Assembly (NCBI GenBank): GCA_023429825.1
Contig: JAEZDC010000053.1
Location: forward strand, 1 to 13,780
Reading direction: 5' to 3'
Length of the DNA: 13,780 nucleotides
Source: Bacteroidota bacterium
GTDB lineage: Bacteria > Bacteroidota > Bacteroidia > Chitinophagales > Chitinophagaceae
In this document: positions 1 to 8,900 of the stretch, piece after piece
How the letters are laid out: each line of letters begins with the position of its first letter
Position numbering within the stretch: position 1 is the first letter of the stretch
Made by a program: the position numbers and the translations under genes
The notes under the pieces: generated by a model
Seen by the model: the letters and a program-made list of their open reading frames with translations, nothing else
The model's database searches: none
Told to the model about the DNA's origin: nothing

Positions 1-45
1 AAAGGTGAAGCGAGTAAGTCAACTCAAACTATCATGATTCAATAA
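1..45 (+). CDS. 3' end of a T9SS-exported protein (partial)
   Basis: Frame 1 is open from the window edge to a TAA at 43-45 and encodes KGEASKSTQTIMIQ. This matches the last residues of the large T9SS cargo further right (KGAGTKAVQSIIIQ) at 8 of 14 positions, including the final Gln before the stop. Such endings (beta-strand, then I-x-I-Q) are typical of the type A T9SS C-terminal sorting domain, which directs transport across the outer membrane and is then removed. The next gene starts 18 bp downstream, as in the complete unit at 554-3889, so this is probably the large gene of a first copy of the same cassette. Only 14 codons are visible, so the rest of the protein is unknown. Confidence 0.6.
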   Translation, partial: KGEASKSTQTIMIQ

Positions 46-63
46 CAACAAAACAGAAAGGCA

Positions 64-285
64 ATGCAAAACAAAACTCAATACATAAGACTGGCGATCA
101 TGGCAGTGATCATGTTTGCTTTACCCATGATAGTATTAGCCCAAGGTCCACCTGATCCGGGTGGGAATCCTGATGTGCCTATTGATGGTGGATTATCTTT
201 ATTACTTGCAGCAGGAGTAGGGTATGGAGCGAAGAAAGTGCATGATGCGAGGAAGAAGAGGAAGGAAGAGGAGAGTGAGAAATAA
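64..285 (+). CDS. Small PID-CTERM-type sorting-signal protein, copy 1
   Basis: This 73-aa protein consists of an N-terminal signal peptide (about 1-26, ending VLAQ), a Pro/Gly-rich linker of only about 12 residues (27-38), the motif PIDGG (39-43), a short hydrophobic segment (44-56, LSLLLAAGVGYGA) and a basic tail from K57 on. Motif, hydrophobic stretch and basic cluster together form the tripartite layout of exosortase/sortase-type C-terminal sorting signals. From memory, NCBI names similar Bacteroidota tails PID-CTERM; this was not checked. The processing enzyme is not in the window. The protein probably ends in the inner membrane with its N-terminal part in the periplasm. It lies 18 bp after the T9SS fragment and is probably co-transcribed with it. 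The last residues (EEESEK) are encoded by purine-rich DNA that merges into the heptad repeat, so the tail may have been lengthened by repeat growth. The physiological function is unknown. Confidence 0.75.
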   Translation: MQNKTQYIRLAIMAVIMFALPMIVLAQGPPDPGGNPDVPIDGGLSLLLAAGVGYGAKKVHDARKKRKEEESEK

Positions 286-396
286 GAATAAGGAATAAGA
301 AATGAGGAATAAGAAATGAGGAGTAAGAAATGAGAATAAGAAATGAGAAATAAGAAATAAGAAATGAGGAATAAGAAATGAAGAATAAGAAATGAG
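279..396 (+). repeat. Purine-rich heptad repeat, tract 1
   Basis: The tract consists of degenerate 7-nt units of the type RAATRAG (GAATAAG, AAATGAG, AAATAAG), with a few 6-nt units. It begins within the last codons of the small gene, so the stop codon itself is part of a unit. Because 7 is not a multiple of 3, TAA/TGA stops occur in all three plus-strand frames. The same unit forms the tract at 9758-9946. Confidence 0.85.
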
Positions 397-426
397 AAAA
401 GGGGCTGCAGTTGCAGCCTCTTTTGT
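397..426 (+). terminator. Rho-independent terminator after small gene copy 1
   Basis: A perfect GGCTGCA/TGCAGCC stem (403-409 with 412-418) is extended by a G-T pair and AAAAG/CTTTT to about 13 bp, and the descending arm ends in a T run (421-424). It would end the transcript of the first cassette, making the large gene that follows a separate transcription unit. The A/T-rich outer arms mean it could also work in the other direction. Confidence 0.7.
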
Positions 427-553
427 TAGGGCAACAGGTGTCTTATTATTCGTTGTTGTAGCAGTAATAATTTAAGGATAGAATTTCGGGGTAGCGTTTA
501 ATTTCGGGTATCGCATCGTGAAGATGTATAGTTATAACCCTAAAACTCGCTTA

Positions 554-3500
554 ATGAAGAAAGTTCTATTTCTCGGTATGCTTGTTATCGCCTTTCAGTT
601 GGCATACTCGCAAACACATTATTATTCCAGCGGTAATCACAATGTAAATGATCTCAACAGTTGGTGGAGCAATACCGATGGTACAGGAACTCATCCTGCG
701 AATTTCTCTGCTAATAATCAAATCTTCAACGTTCAGGGCGGGCATCTGATGACAGCGTCCGGCATATGGAATGTTACAGGAACAGGCTCAAAAGTGATCA
801 TTAAGTCAAATGGACAGATCACATCAGGAAGTTATGATCATACCCTGGTATTGGATATGGAGAGTGGAGCTACCTGGGTACACAGTAATACTTCTTATGG
901 CGGATTAACATTCGGAACACTTGACGCCAACAGTACCTTCCAGATGAATAATGCAGGAGGGTTCAGACCTACATTAAGTTATCCAAACCTTGTATTGAAT
1001 TTTACGGCAAGTATCAATCCCGGAGCCAATGGGATTACAGTTACAGGCAATCTGACCATAAAGAATAATGCAGCGCTACGAGGAACAACCAGCGGAAACC
1101 CTATACATAATATAGGCGGAGCAATTATAATTGAGACAGGAGGCACATGGATCACTACCAATGGATCAGGGACACCTACTTACAATATTGGCGGTGATAT
1201 TACCAATAACGGAACGATTGCTGCGTTAACAGCTAATGGTACTGCTACTATCAATCTAACAGGAACAGCAACTACATTGATCACCTGGGGAGCTTTTTCG
1301 GGATTACAGTATAATTTAAATCTCACCACTGCCGAAAACAAGGTCATAATACTCAATGATAATATGAATGTGGCCGGAACGATAACTGTAAACGGGACCT
1401 TTATTCCGAGTAATAAAATTGTGAGGGGCGGCACTTTTACGCTCAACCCCGGTGCCGCCCTTAATATCCGCGATGCGGATGGCATCAGCCTTACAGGTGA
1501 CGTGGGTGAGATTCGAACAAACACCAGAAATTTCAGTACATCGGCCAACTACACTTACCAGGGTAGCGGTTCTCAAAGCACGGGTGACGGTTTACCACCC
1601 ACGGTAGCTAACCTCCATATTCTTAACTCAGAACCCGTTATCCTGAGTGGCAGTGTGGAAGTAACCAATTTCTTAATCGTAAACGGGCAATTAGGAACCG
1701 GTTCGAATACGTTGTCCCTGGATGCAACCACAGGTCAAGCTTCTTTTGAAGCAGGTTCAACTTTGCATGTAGATATTGGTGGGATTGCTGATTTTAAAGA
1801 TCGACCAGTTATTTTAAAGTCTTCCGCAATAGGTACTGCCCGAGTGGCCGAAGTGCAGGGAACTTTAACAGGTGTTGAGAATGTAACTATTGAAAGATAT
1901 ATTGGAGGTACCACTCCAAGAAAGGCCTGGAGGCTTCTTGGGGTGCCGTTAATGCCAGGCACGGGTCAATCTATTAATGCAAGTTGGCAGGAAGGACAAG
2001 GGGCTTATGCTGCAGGTTATGGAACTCATATCACAAATGGAGAAGGAAATGGCGACAACGGATACGATAATAACTCTACTATCACGAGTACCAATGCCTC
2101 TATCAAATTCTTTGATGGAACAGACCTGGTGAAGCCAGCAAATACTACGGGTGTAACAGTTACTGATAATGCAGGCGCATATTTCCTGTATATAAGAGGT
2201 GACCGTAATGCAAACTACCTAACCAATACAGCTACTGCGGCAAGTAACACTGTCTTGCGTGTAAAAGGCACACTGGCTTCTAATAATATTGCTGGTATGA
2301 ATGCTGTTGGTGCGATAGGAGTGGGAGGCGTAGAGTATACATTGGTGAGAAACCCTTATCCTTCTAACGTAGATTTTGAAGCCGTAAGACAGAGTAATTT
2401 TGTGCCGACTTATACTCCTACCTATGGCGACCCTGGTTTCCTTGACCGTTTTTATGTTTGGGATGCTAACCTGGGTAGTACAGGAGCTTATCGCACGGTA
2501 GAAAGGATTGATGAAACCCCCACTTATCAGCAGACTCCCAGCGGAGGGTCTCCGCTTGCAGATAACAATGCACGATACATCCAGCAAGGTTCCGCATTCT
2601 GGATACCTACTCAAAAACAACTTTTCTTTTATGAAAGTATGAAGTCTGCATCATCAGCCTCATATAATGTGTTCAGAGAAACTTCCGGTATGGAGGAAAT
2701 GCTAATAAGCCTCGGAATCAAGCAAACAGATGCCAGCGTCTTACTGGCAGATGGCGTACGTGTAAAATATTTAGCAGGAGGAGAAGCAACTGTTAACAGT
2801 AAGGATGCAATAAAGATGATCAACTTCAGCGAAAACCTGAGTATTTTCAGAGGCGGTAAAAATATAAGTATTGAGCAAAGGCCAACGATTTCGTCGAACG
2901 ATACTATTTTTTTGAGGCTATGGAATGTGGCCCAGGGGAATTACCAGTTCACGGTGGAGCCAAAGAATTTTAGCCAGGGAATCGAAGCGTTCATCCAGGA
3001 TCTGTATCTCAATACGGTAACTCCCATTGATTTATCCGGAGCCAATCAATATGCGTTCAGCATTACCGGTGACATGGGTTCACAAAACGAACATCGGTTC
3101 AGGATCCTTTTCAGACCTTCCAATACATTACCGGTCAACTTCAATGATATCAAAGCGTATGAAAAAGGAGGCGGGAACGTACAGGTTGAATGGAAGGTTA
3201 GTAATGAAAGTAATATTGTATCGTATGCTGTAGAAGAGAGTTTGGATGGCAACAACTTTATTAAAGCTGTGAGTGTCGCTGCCAACGGTGGGCCAGATTA
3301 TAACTGGCTGGATATAAATCCTGTCCAGGGAAATAATTATTACAGGGTAAAAAGCATAGATATCAACGGCAAAACCGAGTACACGCAGACAGTGAACGTG
3401 AAGATCGGAAGACAGGTGAGTGGTGTGCGTGTTTATCCTAATCCTGTAAGGCCAAAAAATATGATCGTTCAATTAGAGAACATATCGAAAGGGCCATACC

Positions 3501-3670
3501 AGATAGCTTTATATAACTCATCCGGGCAGCTTATACTAACAAAGTCCATTCAACATTCGGGGGGCTCGGCTGCGGCGCAGCTTCGATTGCCCAAAGTGGC
3601 AACGGGAACTTATTTCTTAGAACTAAAAGGTGCAGGAACCAAGGCGGTACAGTCAATCATTATCCAATAA
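554..3670 (+). CDS. Large T9SS-exported cell-surface or secreted protein
   Basis: A protein of about 1040 aa with a signal peptide (MKKVLFLG... ending AYSQ) and a type A T9SS C-terminal sorting domain of about 79 residues, starting at VYPNPV and ending SIIIQ. The N-terminal half is rich in Gly, Asn, Thr and Ser and repetitive (N-L-T-I, G-T-I-T patterns), suggesting a beta-helix or adhesin-like fold. The middle has segments common in Bacteroidota T9SS cargo (KAWRLLGVPL; YTLVRNPYPSNVDF). A beta-sandwich-like segment, fibronectin-III-like (LPVNFNDIKAYE onward), precedes the sorting tail. No catalytic motif was recognised. The frame is open from a GTG at 518, with ATGs at 524 and 554; 554 is chosen because it places MKK directly at the signal peptide, but 524 is also possible. 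It is followed after 12 bp by a small PID-CTERM gene. The likely role is a surface structural or adhesion protein, which is inference. Confidence 0.85.
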   Translation: MKKVLFLGMLVIAFQLAYSQTHYYSSGNHNVNDLNSWWSNTDGTGTHPANFSANNQIFNVQGGHLMTASGIWNVTGTGSKVIIKSNGQITSGSYDHTLVLDMESGATWVHSNTSYGGLTFGTLDANSTFQMNNAGGFRPTLSYPNLVLNFTASINPGANGITVTGNLTIKNNAALRGTTSGNPIHNIGGAIIIETGGTWITTNGSGTPTYNIGGDITNNGTIAALTANGTATINLTGTATTLITWGAFSGLQYNLNLTTAENKVIILNDNMNVAGTITVNGTFIPSNKIVRGGTFTLNPGAALNIRDADGISLTGDVGEIRTNTRNFSTSANYTYQGSGSQSTGDGLPPTVANLHILNSEPVILSGSVEVTNFLIVNGQLGTGSNTLSLDATTGQASFEAGSTLHVDIGGIADFKDRPVILKSSAIGTARVAEVQGTLTGVENVTIERYIGGTTPRKAWRLLGVPLMPGTGQSINASWQEGQGAYAAGYGTHITNGEGNGDNGYDNNSTITSTNASIKFFDGTDLVKPANTTGVTVTDNAGAYFLYIRGDRNANYLTNTATAASNTVLRVKGTLASNNIAGMNAVGAIGVGGVEYTLVRNPYPSNVDFEAVRQSNFVPTYTPTYGDPGFLDRFYVWDANLGSTGAYRTVERIDETPTYQQTPSGGSPLADNNARYIQQGSAFWIPTQKQLFFYESMKSASSASYNVFRETSGMEEMLISLGIKQTDASVLLADGVRVKYLAGGEATVNSKDAIKMINFSENLSIFRGGKNISIEQRPTISSNDTIFLRLWNVAQGNYQFTVEPKNFSQGIEAFIQDLYLNTVTPIDLSGANQYAFSITGDMGSQNEHRFRILFRPSNTLPVNFNDIKAYEKGGGNVQVEWKVSNESNIVSYAVEESLDGNNFIKAVSVAANGGPDYNWLDINPVQGNNYYRVKSIDINGKTEYTQTVNVKIGRQVSGVRVYPNPVRPKNMIVQLENISKGPYQIALYNSSGQLILTKSIQHSGGSAAAQLRLPKVATGTYFLELKGAGTKAVQSIIIQ

Positions 3671-3682
3671 CAATCGCAGATC

Positions 3683-3889
3683 ATGAAAATCAAAAGATTC
3701 TATATATGCAGGACGGCTATTTTACTAATGACCATTATTGTACCTGCGGTGGTAAATGCACAACCCAATCCTGGTGGTGATCCTGATGTTCCTATTGATG
3801 GAGGACTGTCTTTATTACTTGCAGCAGGTGTAGGATACGGGGCTAAAAAAGTGCATGATGCCCGAAAGAAGAATAAACGAGAAAGATGA
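3683..3889 (+). CDS. Small PID-CTERM-type sorting-signal protein, copy 2
   Basis: This 68-aa protein has the same design as the one at 64-285: signal peptide (about 1-26, ending VNAQ), short linker (27-36), PIDGG (37-41), hydrophobic segment LSLLLAAGVGYGA and basic tail (KKVHDARKKNKRER). From the Pro-Asp before the motif to the Arg-Lys-Lys of the tail, 30 residues are identical to copy 1. The signal peptides are quite different, and the end lacks the acidic EEESEK of copy 1. It starts 12 bp after the stop of the T9SS protein and ends 20 bp before a hairpin terminator, so it is the last gene of that transcript. Close coupling suggests that the two products work together, for example the small one as a membrane-bound helper or anchor of the large one. 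This role is a guess; no relative of known function was recognised. Confidence 0.78.
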   Translation: MKIKRFYICRTAILLMTIIVPAVVNAQPNPGGDPDVPIDGGLSLLLAAGVGYGAKKVHDARKKNKRER

Positions 3890-3905
3890 AAAACCAATAA
3901 CCCTT

Positions 3906-3934
3906 AAAAAGCCGTCTGAACAGACGGTTTTTTT
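3906..3934. terminator. Bidirectional terminator between convergent units
   Basis: The stem CCGTCT/AGACGG (3912-3917 with 3922-3927), with a four-base loop GAAC, is followed by seven T on the plus strand (3928-3934) and preceded by five A (3906-3910), which read as T on the minus strand. It ends the T9SS/PID-CTERM transcript and can also serve the converging response-regulator gene. Confidence 0.85.
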
Positions 3935-3938
3935 ATTG

Positions 3939-3965
3939 AAAAGGGATCACCTTTACAGTGATCCC
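3939..3965 (-). terminator. Hairpin terminator of the response-regulator gene
   Basis: A perfect 8-bp inverted repeat, GGGATCAC/GTGATCCC (3943-3950 with 3958-3965), has a 7-nt loop. On the minus strand it is followed by TTTTC. It lies 28 bp past the stop of the response-regulator gene, so it probably ends that transcript together with the bidirectional hairpin next to it. Confidence 0.55.
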
Positions 3966-3993
3966 AAACCATGAAAAAACGACCAATGCTTTC

Positions 3994-4626
3994 TTAAACA
4001 ATTTTGTCCTTGAACGCCTTGGCCACTGCCTCGCTTTTACTGTTTACGTGTAACTTTTCGTATATCTTTTTAATATGGCTTCTCACGGTGTCGATGGCAA
4101 TAAACATTTCTGCTGCGATCATCTTATAGCTGTATCCGTCTACCAATAATTGCAATACTTGTTTTTCCCTCTCAGAAAGGTTGTAATCTTCACCTTTCTC
4201 ATTGTTCATTTTTGAGAACATCTTTAATACCTGTGTGGCTACGGATGCCGTCATTGGAGCCCCGCCTGTTTGTGCTTCGGCAATGTATTCGAGTAATTTA
4301 GCAGGCTGTGTTTTCTTAAGAATATAGCCGTTGGCTCCGTTGCTGATCGCCTGGAAAATATTCTTATTATCATCAAAAACAGTGAGCATGAGTATTTTTA
4401 CTTCTGTGTTCACTTCCCTGATCTTTTTTAAACCCTCTATACCATTTACTCCCGGCATATCAATATCCATCAATATCACATCAGGTTTAAAAGCTGCGAT
4501 ATCGTCTACTACAGTTTCGCAATTTTTGAAAGCGCCCAATACTTCAAAACCTTCTGAACCGCTGATGAGCATAGAAAGGCCTTCTCTCAATTGCGGATTA
4601 TCTTCATACAACAGCACTTTGATCAT
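3994..4626 (-). CDS. NarL/FixJ-family response regulator (REC + LuxR HTH)
   Basis: This 210-aa protein is a DNA-binding response regulator. The receiver domain (about 1-120) shows the acidic pair in YEDN (E8/D9), the phospho-acceptor Asp in LMDIDMPG (about 54), the conserved Thr in MLTVFDD (about 82) and the Lys in ILKKT (about 104). The C-terminal LuxR-type helix-turn-helix (about 147-205) has the typical LSEREKQVL...IA...I...TVRSHIKKIYEKL pattern. The length is normal. Its likely partner is the sensor kinase at 5909-8977, which has a HisKA_3-type phosphoacceptor region as kinases of NarL-type regulators do, and has no receiver of its own. The genes are separated by an acyltransferase gene, and this gene has its own candidate promoter. 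Target genes cannot be read from the sequence. Confidence 0.93.
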   Translation of the reverse strand: MIKVLLYEDNPQLREGLSMLISGSEGFEVLGAFKNCETVVDDIAAFKPDVILMDIDMPGVNGIEGLKKIREVNTEVKILMLTVFDDNKNIFQAISNGANGYILKKTQPAKLLEYIAEAQTGGAPMTASVATQVLKMFSKMNNEKGEDYNLSEREKQVLQLLVDGYSYKMIAAEMFIAIDTVRSHIKKIYEKLHVNSKSEAVAKAFKDKIV

Positions 4627-4642
4627 AGCTTAGTTTGTTTAT

Positions 4643-4650
4643 CAAAAGTA
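4643..4650 (-). promoter_or_regulatory. Candidate -7 box of the response-regulator gene
   Basis: Minus-strand TACTTTTG fits the Bacteroidota -7 consensus TAnnTTTG exactly and lies 16 bp before the start codon, giving a leader of about 10 nt. No TTG -33 element is seen at the expected distance. That place is taken by the palindrome at 4656-4675, which would suit a promoter depending on an activator. Confidence 0.45.
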
Positions 4651-4655
4651 CCACA

Positions 4656-4675
4656 GATAGGTATGTGTACCTATC
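4656..4675. promoter_or_regulatory. Palindromic candidate operator upstream of the response regulator
   Basis: Perfect 8-bp half-sites GATAGGTA and TACCTATC are separated by TGTG. The palindrome lies 5 bp upstream of the candidate -7 box and so covers the -33 region. LuxR-type regulators bind palindromes of this kind, so autoregulation is possible but not shown. No second copy was seen upstream of the kinase gene. Confidence 0.45.
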
Positions 4676-4693
4676 ACATATTCATGTTAAAGA

Positions 4694-4760
4694 GGGGAGA
4701 GATGAGAGATGCTGGATGCTGGATACTAGATGACAGATTGCAGATTACAGGTTGTAGTTT
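4694..4760. repeat. Word-like intergenic repeat (GATGCTGGAT type)
   Basis: This short tract is made of related words, such as GAGAGATGCTGGATGCTGGA followed by TACTAGATGACAGATTGCAGATTACAG. It fills the spacer between the acyltransferase stop and the response-regulator promoter. It is not coding and has no strong hairpin. It resembles the tract at 13381-13470 in style but not in exact sequence. Confidence 0.5.
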
Positions 4761-4779
4761 GCTGGTAAAAATGGGTGTA

Positions 4780-5886
4780 TTAAAAACCTCTTCCGCCAGT
4801 GGCGAGCCTGTATACCTTTGGCAGCGTAGCTCTCAGCAGCGCCCCAAAACCAATGCAAACTGCCAATACTAATACAGGGGCAAATATGTATGTGATGAGC
4901 CTGTAGTTAGGCCAGTCATTAATGTACATATAAAACAATCTTGTTACATAAGCCAGTAATGGTATATGCAATCCATATATCACGAATGAAAACGCAGCGA
5001 TCCATAAGAACCAGTTTTTGTTCATGCACCATTTCACAATGGGGTCGCATGAATACCATACAGCGATCACCCCGGCTATAACAGAAACAACATGTAAGAT
5101 GCTGATGATATGAACTGTTGTTAAAGAATATTCTTCAAATTCAAACGCCATGAATGTTTTGATGATGCACAGTCCAACAAAGAATAGCCAACTGAGATAG
5201 TAGCTGAACCATTTAGGTTTTCTATCTATCCTGAAATTCTTTTTCTGCAGCCATATACCTAAAGTAAAAAAGAAAAGGCCCTGCCCCTCAAAGAACAATA
5301 TATTGAAAATCGTAAGCCACAGCAGGAAGGCTATTGCAAACCAAACAGCCGGATATTTAGTAACGATCCACCTGAAAACGGGATAGAGCAAATTGTACAC
5401 GAATAAACTCCTGATGAACCAAAGTTGAAATGCAATAGGATGGATAGCCCACCTGTCCAGTAACTGGCTCCAGTGCATTTGTGAGTAGGGAGTAGGGTTA
5501 CCTAATTGGTCGAGGTGCGCCTGCTGAACCGCTTGTGATGTAACGGCAAACTGTTCAAATAAAATAGTCACAAGAATTCCGAAAGCACTCCAGATAAAGT
5601 ATGGAGCTATTAGTGTGCGGGCTCTTTTTTTTATTCTTTCACCATATGGTTTGTGATCCTGCAGCGCAAAAATGTAACCTGAGATAATGAATAACAACGG
5701 GATGCGAAAACGTAACAACCCATTTGAAAAAAGGTATTCGATGAAGGTGGTGAAGGTCATACGTTCTTTCACCAGGCTAAAGGGAGCGAGGTATGGCTCC
5801 TGTAAATTATATCCGTGCACAAACAGCAGCAAGGCCATGCATATAAAAGAATAAAACCTGAATTTCTGGCTGAGAAAACGATTCAT
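4780..5886 (-). CDS. Membrane acyltransferase (acyltransferase-3 family)
   Basis: This 368-aa protein has many hydrophobic segments, probably about ten membrane helices. It shows hallmarks of the acyltransferase-3 family (OafA/OpgC/WecH-like): an early His in the first helix (H24 in LLFVHGYN), a conserved Arg before RIPLLFIISGYIFA, and a basic loop followed by RTLIAPYFIWS. Family members transfer acetyl, succinyl or other acyl groups to sugars of surface polysaccharides, lipids or periplasmic glucans. The substrate here is unknown. The start codon lies 22 bp after the stop of the sensor kinase gene, so the two are probably co-transcribed. This suggests, but does not prove, that the two-component system controls an envelope modification. 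Length is normal for the family and no truncation is evident. Confidence 0.85.
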   Translation of the reverse strand: MNRFLSQKFRFYSFICMALLLFVHGYNLQEPYLAPFSLVKERMTFTTFIEYLFSNGLLRFRIPLLFIISGYIFALQDHKPYGERIKKRARTLIAPYFIWSAFGILVTILFEQFAVTSQAVQQAHLDQLGNPTPYSQMHWSQLLDRWAIHPIAFQLWFIRSLFVYNLLYPVFRWIVTKYPAVWFAIAFLLWLTIFNILFFEGQGLFFFTLGIWLQKKNFRIDRKPKWFSYYLSWLFFVGLCIIKTFMAFEFEEYSLTTVHIISILHVVSVIAGVIAVWYSCDPIVKWCMNKNWFLWIAAFSFVIYGLHIPLLAYVTRLFYMYINDWPNYRLITYIFAPVLVLAVCIGFGALLRATLPKVYRLATGGRGF

Positions 5887-5908
5887 TTGTTTTTTAAAGG
5901 GGGTTAGG

Positions 5909-8900
5909 TCATTTGATTATCGGAACATTCACATTCACTTCTGTTCCTTCTCCCTGCTTCGATCTTAAGTTTATCGTTCCATTTAATCCATCTGCTCTTT
6001 TTCGCATATTGCCCAATCCATTTCCATTATCTGCGTTAGCTACATCAAAGCCAACACCATTGTCTTTAATGAGCATGTTCAGTTTCCTGTTCTCCACTGT
6101 AATCCTGATCCAAACTTTTTCAGCCCGGGAATATTTAGCTGCATTGTTCACCGCTTCTTTAAATACAAGGAAGAAATCCCTTCTTGCTTCCATGTTCAGT
6201 TTAAGATCATATACATCTTCATCCACTGAAAAGTCCAGCTCAATATCTTTTGCTTCCAGTACACTTGTCGCAAACTCTCTCATCCTGGCAGCCACTTTCT
6301 GCATATTGTCATTGCTGGGTTTGATACTCCAGACAATATCATCCATCGCTTCCATCATTCTCTGGCTATTGTCGCTGATCTTACCGAGGTACTCCGTTGT
6401 TTTTACCACATCACTCTGCATCTTTGTTTTTGCCATAGCAGAAAGAATGTTAATGGTGCTGAGGGTACTTCCCATATCATCATGCAGATCTCTTGCAACG
6501 CGATTACGAAGTTTTTCAACAGCAAGCAATCGCTTTACTCTCAAGTCATGCACTACATATGCTAAAAGTGCAAGAACAAAAAGAAGTGAAGTAGAGAACC
6601 ACCATGTTTGCCAGAAAGGCGGTTTGATATGGATATGTATTTCGGTAATGTTCCTAGAACGCATGCCCTCTATGTTCTCGCAGTAAACTTTGAATGTATA
6701 ATGACCCGGCGTTAGCAATGAATAATTCACAAAATAAAAGCGATCAGCTTTCACCCAGTCGTTGTCGATACCTTCCATTTTGTAATAGTAGGTGAGCTTA
6801 TCTCTCTGCATGAAGCTCAATGAAGCAAAGTACAGCGAGATAGAATTCTGATTATGCTTTAACCTGATCTCGGGATGCTTTATCAATGAATCAACGGGAA
6901 TGAACTGGTTAAACAGTTTGAAATCTGTTATCGTAACATCCGGTGGCGGTTGATTATTGCTGAATACTTTAGGATGAAACATCAACACTGCATTACTGCC
7001 ACCAAAAACAATGTATCCATCCTGTGTTTCAAAATCTGCTGCTTTTGTTTGCTCTGCTAATACGATGCCGTCCTTGCGGCTATAAGGTGTAACGCGATCG
7101 TTCTGGGGATTGTACCTACACAGTCCATTCGAAGTAATGATCCACAAGAAACCAGTCTTATCCATTCTAACTCTTTCTACGGTGTTGGATGGGAGACCAT
7201 CTTCGAAACTTAGTATTCTTATTTTTCCTGTTTTCTTATTTATGAAATTCAATGCACCTGCCCCATACACGATAATGCTGTCGTTCAGTTGTTCAATATC
7301 TCCTCCTGTGTTGGAGAATAAAGCATTGTTTTTATTATTTGCTGTATAGGTTTGTATCACTTTGCCGGAGGCAGGATCAATAGCGATCAATCCTTTTTCA
7401 TGCGTGGCTAACCACAACCATCCTTGCTTGTCGAAGAATATTTTATAGATGATAGTGCCGATATCATGCACTACCGTATACTTATCATTACTCCACCTAA
7501 TCAGTCTGCCACCTTGTGTGCCCAGCCATATATTTCCTTTTTTATCGTCAGCGATATAGCGGATAGTACTATTGTTACATTCAGGTGGAATGGTGTATTG
7601 CGTTGTTTTTTTTACAGGATCATGGATCAATAAAGCACCACCATTGCAACCGATCAAAATATTTCCTGTTGATGATTGACGGCACAGACTCCATGTTAAT
7701 TTTTCAGCTTCTCCTACTGAAGGTTTCCAATTTGCAGGTGGTTTGTGGTGGTATACGAAATTGTCTATGCGTTTAAGATTTTTATCGATTGAAACAATTC
7801 CGCCGCCCCATGATGAAAACCATATTTCACCATTAGGTAGTTCAAGGATATCGGTAATAGAGGTTGCAGGCTTGAAGATGAGATTTACCAGGTTGTAGTT
7901 ACTGTTGCCATAAGATGTGAAGTACAAGCCTTTGTCTGTAGCTATCCAGACACCGCCATCTTTATCCTGCATTACCTGGTATACATAATCATAATCGATG
8001 CCTATGTCATACAATCCTTCTTTCGCTTTGTTGTAGTAGAATCGTTTCGTGTTCTTATCATAACTATATAACGCTCCGCCGCCATACACCCATAAGTTTC
8101 CATCTTTGGTTTCGTACAGGTCGTTATATTCTGCGTATCCACTTAAGCCTTCCTGTAACCCGACTGTATCTGCATGCAGGAATCTTGTTCCCGTACTATC
8201 ATAACAAAAACGGTATTGACCACCTTTTCCCCATGTAGGCCAGCTAAATATCCAGGTACGGCGTTGCTGATCGATATATACCTGCGTGATACGCTCGTTT
8301 ATTTTTGTGTTGTTGAGTAGAGGAAGTTTTTTAGGATTGTTATACCTGGTCCAGGAAGTCTTTGTCTTTCTATCGTAGATCAGCAGGCCGCTGTCTGTGC
8401 CAAACCAGAGCTGCTGCTTTTGTACGTCCTCGTATACTGCTGAAAGATTCGGTTTCCAATCTTTTGGAAATTTAAAGAGATGAAAATCGGCGAATACATT
8501 TTTAGTTTTATCGTAGCGTAATATTCCATATCTCAGCACATTCATATAGATCTCACCGTGGCTATCTTTCCAGAGATGAAACTCTGCTCTTGGCGGTAAA
8601 GCGCCAGACGTTTGAAGTGCTATCTTTTTATATGCAAAAGTGGAAGGGTCGAATAATCCGAATTCACGTATGCTGAGCATTGATAACATCAACTTCCCTT
8701 CAAAAGGAATGATCTGTGCAACAGATGTTACAGGCAATCTATCGGCCCCCGTTTGATAATCAGGATTGAACTTGATGAACTTGCTTCCATCGAACCTTTG
8801 CAGGCCGTTGTCTGTGCCTACCCAAATGAAACCTTTATCATCCTGGTATAAGCTTCTTACTACGTTATTTGCAAGCCCTAAACCATCCGCCGTAGTGATC

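Noticed and set aside
1180..1576. Minus-strand frames inside the large T9SS gene
   Set aside because: They are shadows of a clear coding region with signal peptide and T9SS tail; no own motifs.
5913..6686. 257-codon plus-strand open frame opposite the sensor kinase gene
   Set aside because: It lies fully antisense to the conserved kinase domains, has no recognisable domain and a Ser/Leu-rich shadow composition.
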